Below are positions 1-12,344 of a stretch of DNA of 64,000 nucleotides, in pieces (the stretch's first letter is position 1; every line of letters begins with the position of its first letter). The translations under genes and the position numbers were made by a program. The stretch comes from Girardinichthys multiradiatus (taxonomy: Eukaryota; Chordata; Actinopteri; Cyprinodontiformes; Goodeidae), in the NCBI RefSeq assembly GCF_021462225.1, contig NC_061794.1:17129784-17193783 (forward strand), read 5' to 3'. Under the pieces are notes generated by a model. It was not told where the DNA came from. It saw only the letters and a list, made by a program, of their open reading frames with translations, and made no database searches.

Positions 1-117
1 CAATGACCACAGTCAGAGCAAAAAAAAAAACGTAAAAGTTGCTTCATGGGACTTGTAAACTTTTCTAATATTCTTTAGTCACCTCAAGTGCTAAAGATTT
101 TAATTAATTAAATACTG

Positions 118-480
118 TCAGTCAGTCAGTCAGTCATTTTCTACCGCTTCTTCCATAGTGGGTCGCGGGGAAGCTGCTGCCTATCTGCAGCAGTCTATGG
201 GTGAGAGGCGGGGTACACCCTGGACAGGTCACCAGTCCATAGCAGGGCAACACAGTCACCCACTGGACAAACAACCATGCACACACTCATTCACACCTAA
301 GGGCACTGTACAGAGACCAGCTAACCTAACAGTCATGTTTTTGGACTGTGGGAGGAAGCTGACGTACCTGGAGAGTGCATGGGAAGAACATGCAAACTCC
401 ATGCAGAAAGACCCTCAGCAAGGAGTTGAACCCAGGACCTTCTTGCTGCAAGGCAACAGTGCTACCAACAGCCCTCAATT
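118..480 (-). mobile_element. LINE 3'-end repeat (tail-first, family A)
   Basis: A CAGT microsatellite leads into a segment with the phrases 'cattttctaccgcttc', 'ggtacaccctggacaggtc' and 'catgtttttggactgtggga', ending in 'gaacccaggaccttc'. I recognise this as a very common teleost repeat, normally read on the other strand with a short tandem-repeat tail, so the copy lies on the minus strand with its tail on the left. The same family recurs at 28355-28460 and 40540-40705. It is probably the 3' end of an RTE/Expander-like LINE or a SINE derived from one; the exact family name is from memory and uncertain. The open frame over it is a shadow, not a gene. Confidence 0.65.
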
Positions 481-639
481 AAATACAATAGCAACAAATT
501 ATATAGTAAATATCTGTCATGGTGTCATTAGGGGGTGGTGCCTTTGGATCTGTTAGTATTCCTTAGGTGAATTTTCTTTGTGTCTGTTTTCATCAACTCC
601 CTGTTGTTTATTATTTGCTAAAAAGTCTTGCCATATTAG

Positions 640-800
640 TTCACTTTTTTTGTTTGTGGCTCTAGTGGTCTTTATTTTTGTTATTTTTTCAAAAATAAGC
701 AGACAGGAAGTGGGGTGGAGAGAGGGAGAAGACTTGCAGCACAGGTCTCTGGTGTTGGCACTCAAACCCAGGACAGCTGCATTGAGGACTTCGTATTTGG
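640..800 (-). mobile_element. tRNA-derived SINE remnant
   Basis: Read on the minus strand, this holds a degenerate pol III B-box-like stretch ('gggtttgagtgcc'), then 'cctgtgctgcaagtcttc', a pyrimidine-rich run and 'cttcctgtctgc', ending in A-rich sequence. That order matches a widespread teleost tRNA-derived SINE (B box, then a CT-rich body, then a 'cctgtctgcc' tail with AATAAA). The A-box half is missing or unrecognisable, so it is a truncated, old copy. Confidence 0.5.
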
Positions 801-879
801 GTCTCAAGCTCTATTTTAAGCTATTTGATAATAATTGTTCTTCGCTGGATCCTCACATTGCCATCCGTTTGCCTGCCTG

Positions 880-1060
880 CTTCTCCGTTGCTCCTGTTTC
901 ACTAGTAATTTTTCTGCGTGTTTCTTAGCCCGTACTCCATGTCCTGTTCCCCTTGTGCTCTCCTGTAAATTTTCTATTTTCTTTATTAATAAACCTTCTC
1001 CGTGTTTATGTCACATTCCTGTCTGCCCTTGGGTCCTACTCCAAATCCGCACATTAGAAG
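880..1060 (+). repeat. LTR-like remnant (3' part)
   Basis: Pyrimidine-rich sequence with a polyadenylation signal ('attaataaacc', near 985), followed about 45 bases later by 'cttgggtcctactccaaa'. The same order, AATAAA-like signal then a GGGTCC-containing motif near the end, is seen in the solo LTR at 11683-12121. I could not find clean TG...CA ends or a TSD, so this is a truncated or rearranged copy at best. Confidence 0.35.
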
Positions 1061-4000
1061 CTGAGCTGACTGCTTATGTTCCTGTCTGTGGTTCATATAG
1101 CTACACCTCCTCATCACTACTTATCAAATCTTCATATAAAGTCTTACAATATTCTAAATTATAGTAATTGTTGTAAGACTTCTTCTCACTGTCTTGACTG
1201 CAAGAAGCCATCAGCCAACTGAATTTGCCTCTTTGTGTGTGTTTTCGATTCATCATCATCAATATTCACCAACCTTTGGTTTGTGTACAGCTGTCTCTAT
1301 CTGCATTTTATTTATTTATTTTACCAAAAGAATGCACTAACTGTTCAGCAAATATCAAAAACATACTTTATGGCCAAAAACCCTGTATATATTGTACAGA
1401 GGTGTATAGTGCTTGGATTTGTTGCAAGTTAAAGCTAAACCATCATTAAAGAAAGGTTTGCGATAATGACCAGGTCAGTGGCTTTTGAAGAGAGCACACA
1501 GAGAAGTAGCATCAATTACAAAACGCTTACAAAAACAAAAGTAAAAACAGCAAATATAGCATTTTTGGGGTGTTATAGGTCACTGACTGAAGGAAAAACT
1601 GCTTGCAACTAAAAGGCGTTATCTCATATTAAATTCAAGATTTTATTTAGTTAGTTATTAGTTTATCTTGTGTTGTGTGTGATGTATTTTCCTCTTATCC
1701 CGCTAGAAAGTAGAAACAACTGAACAAACATCCTCAAAGAGTGATTATGGCTGATATATAAGTATTGTAATATAACACAGATTTCTTGAAGTGTTTGACT
1801 TCTAATAGTTAATACAACATTTAAACAAATGCAACTTTGCAAAAGAAGCTGTGAAAACCAGCAACAAAAAACATCAAGATTCATGGTACTGTTTTCCCAA
1901 GAGTGGCCAATAGTGATGAAACTGGTAATATGGAATAATGTTGCTGCTGACAAAATGGAGGCCACTCTGTCATGAGGATCTTCCATCCATGAATGAAAGC
2001 AGGAAGGGAAATGTAAAAGGTTGTAATTACTAAAAAATATAGAAATAGTTTTTGTTTTAGCTGCTGACTGGACATCTTCTGGTTGCCCTGTTACTGGAGT
2101 GTGTAATACCACTATAACAAAGCAGATGAGAGTTGGAGTTCAAGTCAAATCCACAGGGTCATCTGAGCAGATTGGTGTTTTCACACTGTATATTTGTCAG
2201 TGTCAGAAAAGTTGAATGTGTTCTATTTACAGAATAATAACACATTAGTGTCTTCCTGATTATATTCCAATATTTTGGAACTCCTGCAATAAATATTTCA
2301 ATATTTCATTTTAATTATCATAATATATTGATTTGTTTTAGTTGTTCTGTATATATTTAAAAAAAAAAAAAATTACAAAAAATGTCAGGTCATTTTGCAG
2401 AAAGAGTAAATGGGTTACATTTAAATCCACTTACATTACTACTGCTCATCATTAGGTAGCATTGGACAGCTTGTATACATTTTTTCTTATTCTCAAAATA
2501 AGTCTAAAGTAAAGTTAAGGAGGACAAATACACAGAAAATATCCCCAACTCTGAGTAGCTTTAAATATTTTCTTTTCCCTGCTGGTTTAAATGTGGTCAG
2601 TGAGAGGTGAGACAGAGGCTGCTGAGTGAGCAGTTTCCAATGAAGAGCAGCTCGACTCGCATCATGGAATATACCAGCAACGCAAGAAAAAAACAGCTGC
2701 TCCGATGAAAATGTGCAGCAGAAGCTCCAGCCTGGTGAAATAGCAGATGAAGGGGTTAGTGAAAGTAGACTGAAATTCATCCTGTGAATAAAAGATCAAC
2801 ACAGCATCACACAATCATGGCATAAAGTAAACACGAACAAGGGCTCCAACTGTCTATTACAGTTTTGTGTCACTGAATTATTCAATAAAAAAAATTTAAG
2901 GAACCAGGCATAATAGAAGTGAATGTATTGTAAGGTTTATCTGAAGGCAGTAAAACAGCTTTGGGATATTTATCCAAAGCAATTTAGTCCTCGAACTGAA
3001 GTTAAGAGAAAAAAAACATGACTTTTTGGAAAGAAAAGTTGGTTGTGTGTACTAAGCAAATTGTGCAAGATAAGGTTTAGTAACTGACAAAAAGTCTGTT
3101 TAAAAGAGGTATAGAAACCACATACAAAGTTAAGCTTTCCTAACCAAACCAAACCAACTTTCTCAAACATCTTGACTTTGGGAGAAACACAAAGAGCAGC
3201 AAGGTGTCAAAAGATCCTCAGATAGGTGATATTAATCCATCACTAACAAAGGTAAAGGGCAATAATGGCCATAGACTTTATGGTGAGGTGAGTTTTTTTA
3301 ACTGAAAGCAAAATTTAGCTTAAATTTCCATTCTAGTAAATTTAGGGGGGAAATGAGTGAATAAAACGTTTTCTGCTGTGTTCACATTGATCCGAACCAA
3401 CAAATATACAATTTTGCAAACTTTTTTCTCCATTTGGTCACAGAAAACCATAATGGCTTTACAGACTGCATCTAGTTTTTGTCAGTCTTGACTTGTGGGA
3501 AGCATGAATGTTATCCTCATGTTCCAAATTTCACCCACATGACAAAACCATAGTGTTTTTGGAGCCACACTCTGTTAGCTAAATAACACTTGTCCAAACC
3601 TTGTAGTAACATTTCTAACAGACCATTAAATGAGCAGTAGTTGTTGAATAAGCTAAAAAACCCACTAACTATTTATATTTATATAAAATATTTGGTCTGA
3701 AGAAGATAATATTTAGAAAAAATGTCAAGGGTAATAAATATGAAGGTGAGGAAAAATACAAAAACAGAAAGTCCCATTGAGGGTGTGTTGTAATTTTTGA
3801 TGAGAAACGACCTTTACCTGCATCATCAGGTGAAGATGAGCAAGAGTAGAGAGTGAAGAAGCCCTCCAGAAGCAAATTAAAGGAGGACTTGGGAGTAATC
3901 CGAAGTAATTTACAATAGACAGTCTTGTCTCAAAAGAACAGAAATAGTTAACTCCTACATTGGTTCAAAAGAAATAAAGATGGCAACCTACCAAGGTTTT

Positions 4001-4134
4001 TACACAAAAATGTTTTTTCTATAGTTTTAGGACACAATTAGAAATGATAGGGATGTTGACCTGATTAAGAAATGTCCATCCTTTTTACTTCGATGAAGCA
4101 GGATCTTTGGGGGAAGTAAGACTAACCCCTCCAT
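1061..4134. other. No recognisable gene or repeat family
   Basis: AT-rich sequence with stop codons in all frames. Open frames here (for example on the minus strand at 1663-2112 and 2493-2780) show no domain, motif or codon bias that I recognise. A poly-A run lies near 2360. Confidence 0.5.
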
Positions 4135-4139
4135 CCTTT

Positions 4140-4709
4140 TGTCACGGAATGACATTTTGGACTTTGTTTTATGGTTTCTTGTGATGATTTATTTTGTCTA
4201 GTTGTTTCTATTAAGTTTTTTAGTTTATCTTTTCTCCCTCTTCCGCCTCCTAGTGTTTACTACTTAAGTTCTTTTATGGTTGTTTTCTTTGTCTGTATTA
4301 TTATTATTGTAATTATTATAGTTCTTGGTCTTCCCTGGATTCTCTAGTTTTATTTCTCTTTAGTATCTTTGTGGTTAATTGTGTTTTATTTGTTACTTTG
4401 CCCATCCTCAGCCTTTGTATTTGTTTCACCTGTTCCTTCTGCTTCCCTGCCTCCTGGTCACACCTGTTCCCTGTTTCGTTGATTATCTGCTAAGTTGGTT
4501 TTGTGTCTTTGTTCGTTGCTGGTTCCTTATGTTCGTCACACCTCGTTCTCGTCCATGATTATGCTTTGTTTTTTGCCACGCCTTGCCTTAGGAAACCTGC
4601 AGTGATTTTGCTATGTTTTTTGACTTTGTAAATAAATCGCTGAATTACAAAGATGATCCTGCCGAGCTCTTGTCTGCACTTTGGTTCGATCCAAAACCAC
4701 ACCGTGACA
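4140..4709 (+). mobile_element. Solo LTR with perfect 5-bp TSD
   Basis: The element begins TGTCACGG and ends CCGTGACA, an 8-bp perfect terminal inverted repeat with the canonical TG...CA ends of LTR retroelements. It is flanked by an identical 5-bp TSD, CCTTT, at 4135-4139 and 4710-4714. Length is 570 bp. A polyadenylation signal ('gtaaataaatc', about 4630) lies about 75 bases from the 3' end. There is no gag/pol sequence on either side, so this is a solo LTR left by recombination between the two LTRs of a provirus. A 5-bp TSD fits Gypsy-type or endogenous-retrovirus elements; the class cannot be decided from the LTR alone. Confidence 0.85.
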
Positions 4710-4714
4710 CCTTT

Positions 4715-6890
4715 ACTGCATATCAATAAGTAGTTACACATCCATTTTGAGTGTTCTCAAAAGAATACTTTTTGAGGACAAACAATCCCTTTTCCCTAAA
4801 TTTTCTCTAACTTTATGTGGTGACCACACTATTGAAATCATTCCATGTATGAAATCACCAAAAGATCTCCATGTGAGTCAGAAAAGTGAGTCAGAAAAGT
4901 ACAAGTGAAAACAAAAGCTGTAGGATTTAAATTACATCAAATAAAGGTCAAACTAAATGTTTTTTCAACAGTGATACCTATTGGTTAACACTGTTGCACT
5001 GATGACTCATAGCTAATACTTCCTCATAAGTTTCAGTGTTTAATCCTGTTATTATTAGGTGGCAAAATGTAGGTCAATGAGAACAATGAGAAAATCCCTC
5101 TAATTATTACTGCTTATATATAATATGACAGGGTTAAGAAATTGAAATCTCATTACTGATACTGTATGTGTGTAGGGATACACTCTTTTCTCATATTCAG
5201 CCATGTGGACATTGAGGCAAAACACAACAACTAAAGAGATTTTGGAGGAATTAAGTACATTTAGTTCACTAAACAGAGTATGAAGTTAACATGGTCAAAA
5301 GACAACCAGTCAAAAACAAATGCAGTATCAGAAAGGAAAAAAAAATAACAACTAGCATTGAGGTTGTCCACTGGTTTAAATATTTTTATTGATTGCATTT
5401 AAGGAGTGTATTAAGTTATTCCAACTAAAGACCTCTAAGCCCTCAAACCTTTTGTCCAAGAAAAGTCTGTGTTTTAAGCCCATAAATTTATTTCCAAGTA
5501 TAAGAAAATCGAGTGAAATTCAGTTTGTTGAGGTATGGCTACGCTTTTGAAGTGATTTATTGAGTTATCCAGCACAGATACATTCCTGAACTAAAGCTTG
5601 ATAGAAGCTACATCTTTGGTTTTTAACTCACACATTTACAGCCTCTTTGTTTTGTAAATCTGCTGGTTATACCATTATCTTCTCCTTTGACCTTCTTTTC
5701 ATTTTCCGTCTGTTTCTGGATCTCTTGTATTTACAGTGAATGTGTCTGCAGATTGAAGTCTTTGTCTTTGAGTGTGTCAGTGTCTGCTTATACTAGGGGG
5801 AGATGTCTCGGGTGCTGTCCAGCATGTGTGTGCATTTAAATAAAAATAAGTGATCATGACTCTTGTCTTGCTCTGCAGCAGCGTTATATAATCCTATTTT
5901 GTCCCCAAAGACAATCCTCTCATACCTTTTAAATCTCATATTCCTCACTCCTCTTAACCCTTTCTTCTTTTTTATACATAATTCTACAAACACACCCACT
6001 CATCTCCATAGCTCCTCGAATGCAGCTAAAGGGTTTACCCATGCTTAAGGGTTTTTGGCAATACTTTTAATCATGTCTGGCATATGCTCAGTCATTGACA
6101 ATAGGGATATCTATTCCTAGAACCCTTCCATGTTTCTGTTCTCTATCCACTGTTTCCTTTCTTTCCATCTCTTTTTCTAGTTCAGTTTTTCATGCAACCC
6201 ATCTGGCAGCTATTCCATCTCCTTTAGGTCACTTTCTTATCCCCTCTGCACACATTCAAGGCCTGCCATCCTCCATAAAATCGCATTCATCAAACCATTG
6301 CCTCTATCCCCTCACTCTTCTACCCATGCACCTTCCTCCTCTTCTTCTAGAACTTCCACCCAAACACTCCCTCCAGCTTTCCCTGACAATAGTGTGTTTC
6401 TCTGCTTATGCCTATTCAATGTTTACTTCCTAACCTGGGGTATATGGATCCCTATGGCAGGGGGGGCGAATACATACACATTCATCAGGAAATGAATGTG
6501 TATGTATGTTTCATTTAGATACTCCTTCATACTGTTAGCACTATAAAATGTGCTGTAATTTCATTGCTGATATAGTAAATTTTATATTTTCAATGTACCA
6601 GAATGGCCCTTATTGGCCCTTTTTGCATTTTCTCACAATGTAAACTATTAGACAATACATGCAAAGATGAAATGAAAAAAATAAGATATAAACTGCAAAA
6701 AGCAGAAACATATATATAAATGAATTCTAACTATGGTATTTGTTAAGTCAAAGCTCTTCACTTTGATTATTTCAGTCCAAAGAGCATTAATTTAGAAGTC
6801 CAGATACCAACAAGGTAAGGAAAGTTCAAGTTCACTGAGCTCTATAACAGCAGCCCACAGATTACAGTAGAGTTGTGACGAAGAAAGATT
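4715..6890. other. No recognisable gene
   Basis: AT-rich DNA, except for a pyrimidine-rich tract at about 6100-6370 that produces long but featureless open frames on the plus strand. Apart from the short tandem repeat noted at 4880, I see nothing to support a gene. Confidence 0.5.
4880..4907. repeat. Two-copy short tandem repeat
   Basis: The unit 'gtgagtcagaaaa' occurs twice in direct succession. It is a simple local duplication. Confidence 0.7.
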
Positions 6891-6894
6891 TCAG

Positions 6895-7195
6895 TCAAAA
6901 AGTAAACCCCTCAATTTGCCTGCTGGCTATGTTTAAACTCTCACCCTCTATGATTATGAGATATGGATCACAACTGAAAGAGCAAGACTCCAGATATAAG
7001 CGGTTAAAATGACCTTTCTCTGTGGGGTGGCTAGATTCAACGTTAGAGATAGTGTCAGGATTTCCGCCAACCAGGAAGAGCTTGTCACAGAGCCGCTGCT
7101 CCTCCACCACCTCAAAAGGAATAAGGTGGTTGAGGTGGTTTGAACATCTGGTTAGGATGCCTCCCTTTAGAGGATTTCTGGGCATATCCTACCAC
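6895..7195 (+). pseudogene. Decayed RTE-type LINE reverse transcriptase fragment
   Basis: This aligns by eye with the C-terminal third of the better-preserved RTE fragment at 12642-13556. Shared stretches include 'gagatatggatcacaac' against 'cctatggccatgaac', 'aagcggttaaaatgac' against 'aagcggcggaaatgag', and 'agccgctgctcctccac', which is identical. The frame is broken by indels and stops, so it cannot encode protein. This region lies downstream of the polymerase motifs in intact RTE elements. Both ends are ragged and no tail was found, so it is an old 5'- and 3'-eroded insertion. Confidence 0.7.
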
Positions 7196-7199
7196 AAGA

Positions 7200-8394
7200 T
7201 TTTAATCAGACTGAGGTTTGGACTTTGGGTTTTTGCGAACCTTTGCTGCTGTGTTTGCACCAAGCTGTAACTGTTGGACTTATGGCCTTGTGGCAAACTT
7301 TAGAATATATAACAATTACAAGTTGCCCTGGTCTCATGGCTACAAGACAAGTCAAAATTATCTCCCCTTTCACTACCATGCCTGACAGTTAGAATACGGT
7401 GTTTGCGCAGTTATGGTGTGTTTGGTTTATGCCACATTAGTTGCGGTAACACATTTTTTTAGATATAAGATGTTTGGAATATAGAAAGAACCAAAAATGT
7501 TTAACCTTTTTTTAATTGTACAATTATGACCTTTAAGACTGAACATAAAACCTGACTCCCATAGAGTCAGAGATGTAATGCTTTAGTTTGTTTCTTTACC
7601 TTGAATTGGTCTTATTTTTTTCACGTTTGAATAATCATCCATACTGTAGAATGATGGGCTTCAGATTATTTGAAATTACTAGGATTTTTCTGTATATTTA
7701 TTTAAACTCCTGAATTCTCCACAGCAGCAAACTGCTCAAAAGAAAAATCATTAACTTTGTCTGTAATAGGTGTTGATCTAGTCATTGTAAATCAAGCCAA
7801 ACAAGAAAACATACATTACCTCTTATCCCATACTTTCCTCCATATTTCACTTTCTTTTTTTACTTTTTTAATATTTTATGGAAACATTAATGTCTTTAAA
7901 TGAGCATAAAAAGCACACTTTCTACAACTCTTGTAAACCAGCACACATGGCAGCATCAGTGTGCTTAATGATTGTGTGCAGAGATAAAGCAAGAGAGACA
8001 CAGAGAGATGGAAAGGCTATGGATCATAATTGGAGTGGACAGAACAGAACAAAGGAGGAGAGCCAAGGACATAAGGGAGAAAGGATGAAGCATAAAGTGG
8101 CAACAGAAAAGATGTAACAGAGGAACACATTAAAGCCAAGGACAGGACAGAGAAGGAAAGGAGGAGAGGGAGGGAGGGAATAAAAATGGGGACAGAACAG
8201 TCAATTAGATGAATGCAGAACAATTGCTGGCTGTAAGCGTTTTGTACCTGTTCATTAGTGCTGGTAAGATTCACCACTGTATTTTACTAAAATGTCAAAA
8301 ATAAGAATCAAGTGTACTGATTGAAGAGATGCAACTACATATGTTTTGAGATTGCTTCAAAGTCACGGAGGCTTTCAGTTTTTTGGTAATAGGA
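7200..8394. other. No recognisable gene
   Basis: AT-rich, with a purine-rich tract (GGAG/GAGA) at about 8040-8190. No repeat family or coding signal was recognised. Confidence 0.5.
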
Positions 8395-9690
8395 TGTGCT
8401 CCCGGTTTTAGTCCGTGAGGCAGACACCCTGTCTACTTTTAAGGCTAGGCTTAAAACTTTCCTTTTTGATAAAGCTTATAGTTAGAGTGGCTTAGGTTAT
8501 CAGGGAGGGAGCTTTCCTCCCTCCCTGTTGGTTGGAGTAAGGTGGAGTCAGGGTTAGCCTAAACCGGCTCAGTTATGGTTGAGGTGCAAACACACCCTCC
8601 ATTTCTGCTACCTGTATGACCCCTTATCTTTTCCAATGGTTATAATCAGTCTGACAGAGGGAGGTATCCCAATCCTTGTGGTTTTTAATATAACAATGAC
8701 CATCAGTGGGACCCTTTGTGGGGTTTCTTGAGACGACATTGTTGTAAATAAGCGCCGTTTAACTAAATAATCTGAACTGAAACTATCTGTGTAGTTATGC
8801 TGCTATAGGCTTAGGCTGCTGGAGGACATTACGACCACTTTCACCCTCTTCGCTACATTCTCACATTACTCTCCAATTTTGCATTATTTGCTGTTATTTC
8901 AGCTTTTAACTTTGTTCTCTCTTTTCTCTTCCTAGAAGCTACACCTGGCCTGACTCTGTGTCTACCTGTGACACCTTTCTGGAGAGGGGAATCGTCCGAG
9001 CTTCTGCTGGCAACAACTTAATGCTCACCCTCTACCGATGATCCACATAGCCCTGTCTTTTAGTGTTTAACCCTTTCTCTCTCCTAGACATGGAAATTGA
9101 CTGAGCTTAACTGTAACTAATTATATGTCCTCTCTTTCAGACTCTAACCTTGAAAACTGGCTCAGAGTTTATCTGTTCTTTCTTTCTAGGTGAAATGACT
9201 AAAGGAGCTACATCCATTAACATTTACTTTTCCTTCCCATAGAAAGTACTTCTGGATCAGTGCTTCTTTGTTCTCTTTGTGTCTCTGCACTGTTCTCTCA
9301 AACCCCCAGTCGGTCGTGGCAGATGGCTGCTCACACTGAGCCTAGTTCTGCTGGAGGTTTCTTCCTGTTAAAAGGGAGTTATTCCTCTCTACTGTCGCTA
9401 CATGCATGCTCAGTATGAGGGATTGCTGCAAAGTCAACGCCAGTGACCGTCCACTGTCTCTACATGCTCATCCGGGAGGAGTTAATGCTGCAAGTCACTG
9501 ACTGGATGCAATCTGCTGGGTTTCCTTAGATAGAAAAACTTTTTATCCAATTTGAATAAATAACTGAATCTGACTGCACTGTTCAATGGTTAGGATTAAT
9601 TGGAATGTATGTATCTGACTGTTGTGAAGTGCCTTGAGACAACATGTGTTGTGAATTGGCGCTATATAAATAAAACTGAATTGAATTGAA
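8395..9690 (+). mobile_element. LINE 3' end: ORF terminus, 3' UTR and GAATT-type tail (family B)
   Basis: The copy opens with the last 27 codons of a LINE ORF (8402-8485, stop TAG), including the STFKARLKTFLF stretch typical of the C-terminus of L2/Rex1-like elements. A long 3' UTR follows, with the phrases 'ctggaggtttcttcctg', 'catgcatgctcagtatgag' and 'gccttgagacaacatg'. It ends with 'cgctatataaataaaac' and a short GAATT repeat tail, a usual LINE ending. The 5' side is truncated abruptly, as expected from incomplete target-primed reverse transcription. Two more 3' ends of the family lie at 56215-56805. The clade is judged from general resemblance. Confidence 0.75.
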
Positions 9691-10715
9691 TGGAATTATA
9701 AGTGTGTTGAAATGTATGAAAGTTACTACTATCTTTGGACACATATTATGTCCTTGTGTCCCTTCCAGTGGGCTAACATGGTGTTCATTTGTCTTCTATT
9801 CCCAGTAGCAGCCTGTTTTCTACCCATAAGTATTAGCTTCTTTACGCGTATATGTGTGTGTGTTTATATGTTTGTGTGTGAGGAACTTTGGCTGGCTTGC
9901 TCTCAAGGTATCCTGACGTAGTGGCTTTTGTGTGGCGCCACTTATCAGCATTCAAGTGTCCTTGAGTCAGACTGACAATCACATATAGGCACAAACAGGT
10001 GCGTCTGTGTGACTCACACATGTTCAACTTCATGTTTGTTTTCATTTTCACTGTGTTTTATTTTTAAAAATAAGTGGTGTAAAAAACAAACAAACCCAAA
10101 CAAACAAGAAAACCAAACAGCTTGACTATGTTATAGAAAATAAAGACTTTGATTTGGACACACAACACACACTCTTGGTTCCCACGGTGAAGGGCGAGTG
10201 TGTGGCTTATCTGTCATGTCAGAACAACCCTGTGAGTTTCTGTGCGTGTGGGAGAGATACCCCCCCACACACACATACATGAAAACTTTGCCCCTTGGCC
10301 TGTGTAAAGGTCGAAGAAGGTCTCAATCAGGAAGTAATGATATAGATAGTGACAGCATCACTTCCTTACAAAACATGGGAACACATTGACACTTGTGATG
10401 GCAAAAACCAACAATTATTGAAGTGAAAACTGCAAGGGTTTCATAGAGCAGCTTTTAAAAAAGACATTTTGCTTTCCCACATCTGTCCCCTGTAAAGCAA
10501 AAAATAAGGAGAGAGTCAGAATAAACTGAAAGTTTGATGTCTTCTTGATCCATCGGCCCTTTCTTTGAGGGTCAGAGGTATTCCCCATTCAACTCAATGC
10601 AGATTGATCTTCTTTACAAAGTTAATTAATTTGGACTTTAATTATTCAGTTAGCATGTAAGGCATCTGTTGGTAAGATGAATTAAAACAATTACTAAATC
10701 ATTCTAAACAAAGTT
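9691..10715. other. No recognisable gene; small GT/CA tracts
   Basis: Contains short GT-rich (about 9848-9880) and C/CA-rich (about 10260-10280) tracts. No other structure was recognised. Confidence 0.5.
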
Positions 10716-10930
10716 TAGACAATGTATTTCATCATCATCATTATCAATTTTATTGATAAAGCACTTTAACATCAGCCACGGCTGAAACAAAGTACTGAAC
10801 ATCAAATAAAATAACAAGGGTAAGCACACAACAATGTAAATGACTTAAAAGCTTAATACAAACATGGTAAAAACAATAAAACAGATAAAATCAATACCTA
10901 TAAAATCTGAGTAAAATCAAGTCCTAATTG
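10716..10930 (-). mobile_element. LINE 3'-end fragment (tail-first)
   Basis: Begins with an ATC trinucleotide tract, then 'attttattgataaagcac' and 'ggctgaaacaaagtactg'. The arrangement of microsatellite tail, TTTATTRATAAAGC and 'aagtgctgtacat'-like sequence is the usual reverse-strand face of a 5'-truncated teleost LINE. No coding part is left. Confidence 0.5.
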
Positions 10931-11677
10931 GGTTGAAGGCCAATGAGTAATAATACATTTTTTAACGAGTTTTAAGAAATTATTAACATAATTTTTTATT
11001 ATAGAAAGTTATGTTAAAAATTTGAAATATTTCACCAAAAGAAAAAAAAAATCCCCTCACCGGTTTTTTGGAATAGTGGCAGCCCGACATGTTCATTTTT
11101 TTCTTTTTCTTCTGTTGCTCCAAAATTACTTAAAATTAGTTTTTTTTTTTGTTATTTTCTGGAACTGTATGAGTCCACAGTGGCAGGTTGCTTTGAGTGA
11201 AGCAATTTTTGAAGCAGTTCTACCTTTGTGTATAGTTTCAGAACTAGGCACAGGTTCAAACTCAGACTCATTTAGTACCTGTTAATAGAATTTTACATCA
11301 GCCCATGAGTTTTTTTTTCTGAACATTGTTTATGCTGTAGTTATATCTCTGTGTCTATTTGGTCTCAAAACAGGTCTGAACAAAAAAATGCTTTTTTCTA
11401 TCACAACAGAATTTATGCAAAAAAGCCTCAATGACAAAAGTCTGAATTTTGCTTACTGGTTCCCTCTAGTATAACTATATTGTAAGAATGCACATTGTGT
11501 TTTTACAGAATCTGGAAAGCTCTAAAAACAAGACACAATATCCTATCTCAGTGTGGTATCATACTGACTAAACAATTTTATATCCTTTTAAAGAGGTCAA
11601 ATACAATTTTTGATGTTTACAACAGTACTGTTAACTTCAAAACTCATTACTGCACAAAAATGCATATTACTGCTGGG
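10931..11677. other. No recognisable gene
   Basis: AT-rich with poly-A and poly-T runs (about 11040 and 11140). No supported feature. Confidence 0.5.
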
Positions 11678-11682
11678 TATTG

Positions 11683-12121
11683 TTTCATGATCTTTAGCTG
11701 ATTTTTCTGTTTGTATCATTTCCAGTAGATTCTTTCTCATGTTTCTGTTTATCTCTGTTCAGCTCCATTCTGGTTAATTGCTCTCCTTCCTCCTCAGCTC
11801 CCTGCCTTCCTCTGCCTCAGCTGTTTCACATGTCTTTTGATTGCCACACTACTGCATCCCATGTCATCCCCCATATCTCTCTCAGTATATATATTGCTGT
11901 ACTCACATTGTTCTCTGCTGGACCCTCCAGTTACACTCCCTGTTACCATGCCCACTGGCTGTTTATCCTCCAAGGCTTTAGCACGTGACTAAGCCGTGTC
12001 CCTCATCCTGCTCTCTTTGTGTTTTTGTACTTTTTCTTGTCCCCACTTAGTAAATGATATTATGTTCATCCAATGTTGCAGTCTACGCCTGGGTCCTGCT
12101 CCACTGCAACACAGCATGACA
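11683..12121 (+). mobile_element. Solo LTR with perfect 5-bp TSD
   Basis: The 5' end reads TTTCATGA, one change from an inferred TGTCATGA, and the 3' end reads CATGACA. Both flanks carry the 5-bp TSD TATTG (11678-11682 and 12122-12126). Length is 439 bp. A TATA-like stretch ('cagtatatatattgc', about 11885) would mark the promoter. A 'gcctgggtcctgctcc' motif sits about 35 bases from the 3' end. No internal retroviral sequence adjoins it. It differs in sequence from the LTR at 4140-4709, so at least two LTR families are present. Confidence 0.8.
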
Positions 12122-12344
12122 TATTGTAAAAGCTTGAAAGTTTCAGCAGTGAACTGCACTATGATTATATTCCTAGAATATTAAAGATATGTTAAGAACT
12201 ATGACCCTGAAAACTAAAACTTTAACTGTTCTTTGCTTTGCATGATTGATGTACTGAGTTGGTGAAAGATGCAATGTCAGCATTCCAGGGCTGGAAACCA
12301 CAACGTTACAATGCTAGGACGTGTGAAAATTACATTTAGGACTT

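Noticed and set aside
158..556. 132-codon plus-strand frame near the start
   Set aside because: It lies over a non-coding LINE 3' end and has no protein motif.
1663..2112. 149-codon minus-strand frame
   Set aside because: No domain, low-complexity hydrophobic stretches from AT-rich DNA, no neighbouring splice or start signals.
6095..6433. 112-codon plus-strand frame
   Set aside because: Generated by a CT-rich tract; composition is serine/leucine/proline with no motif.
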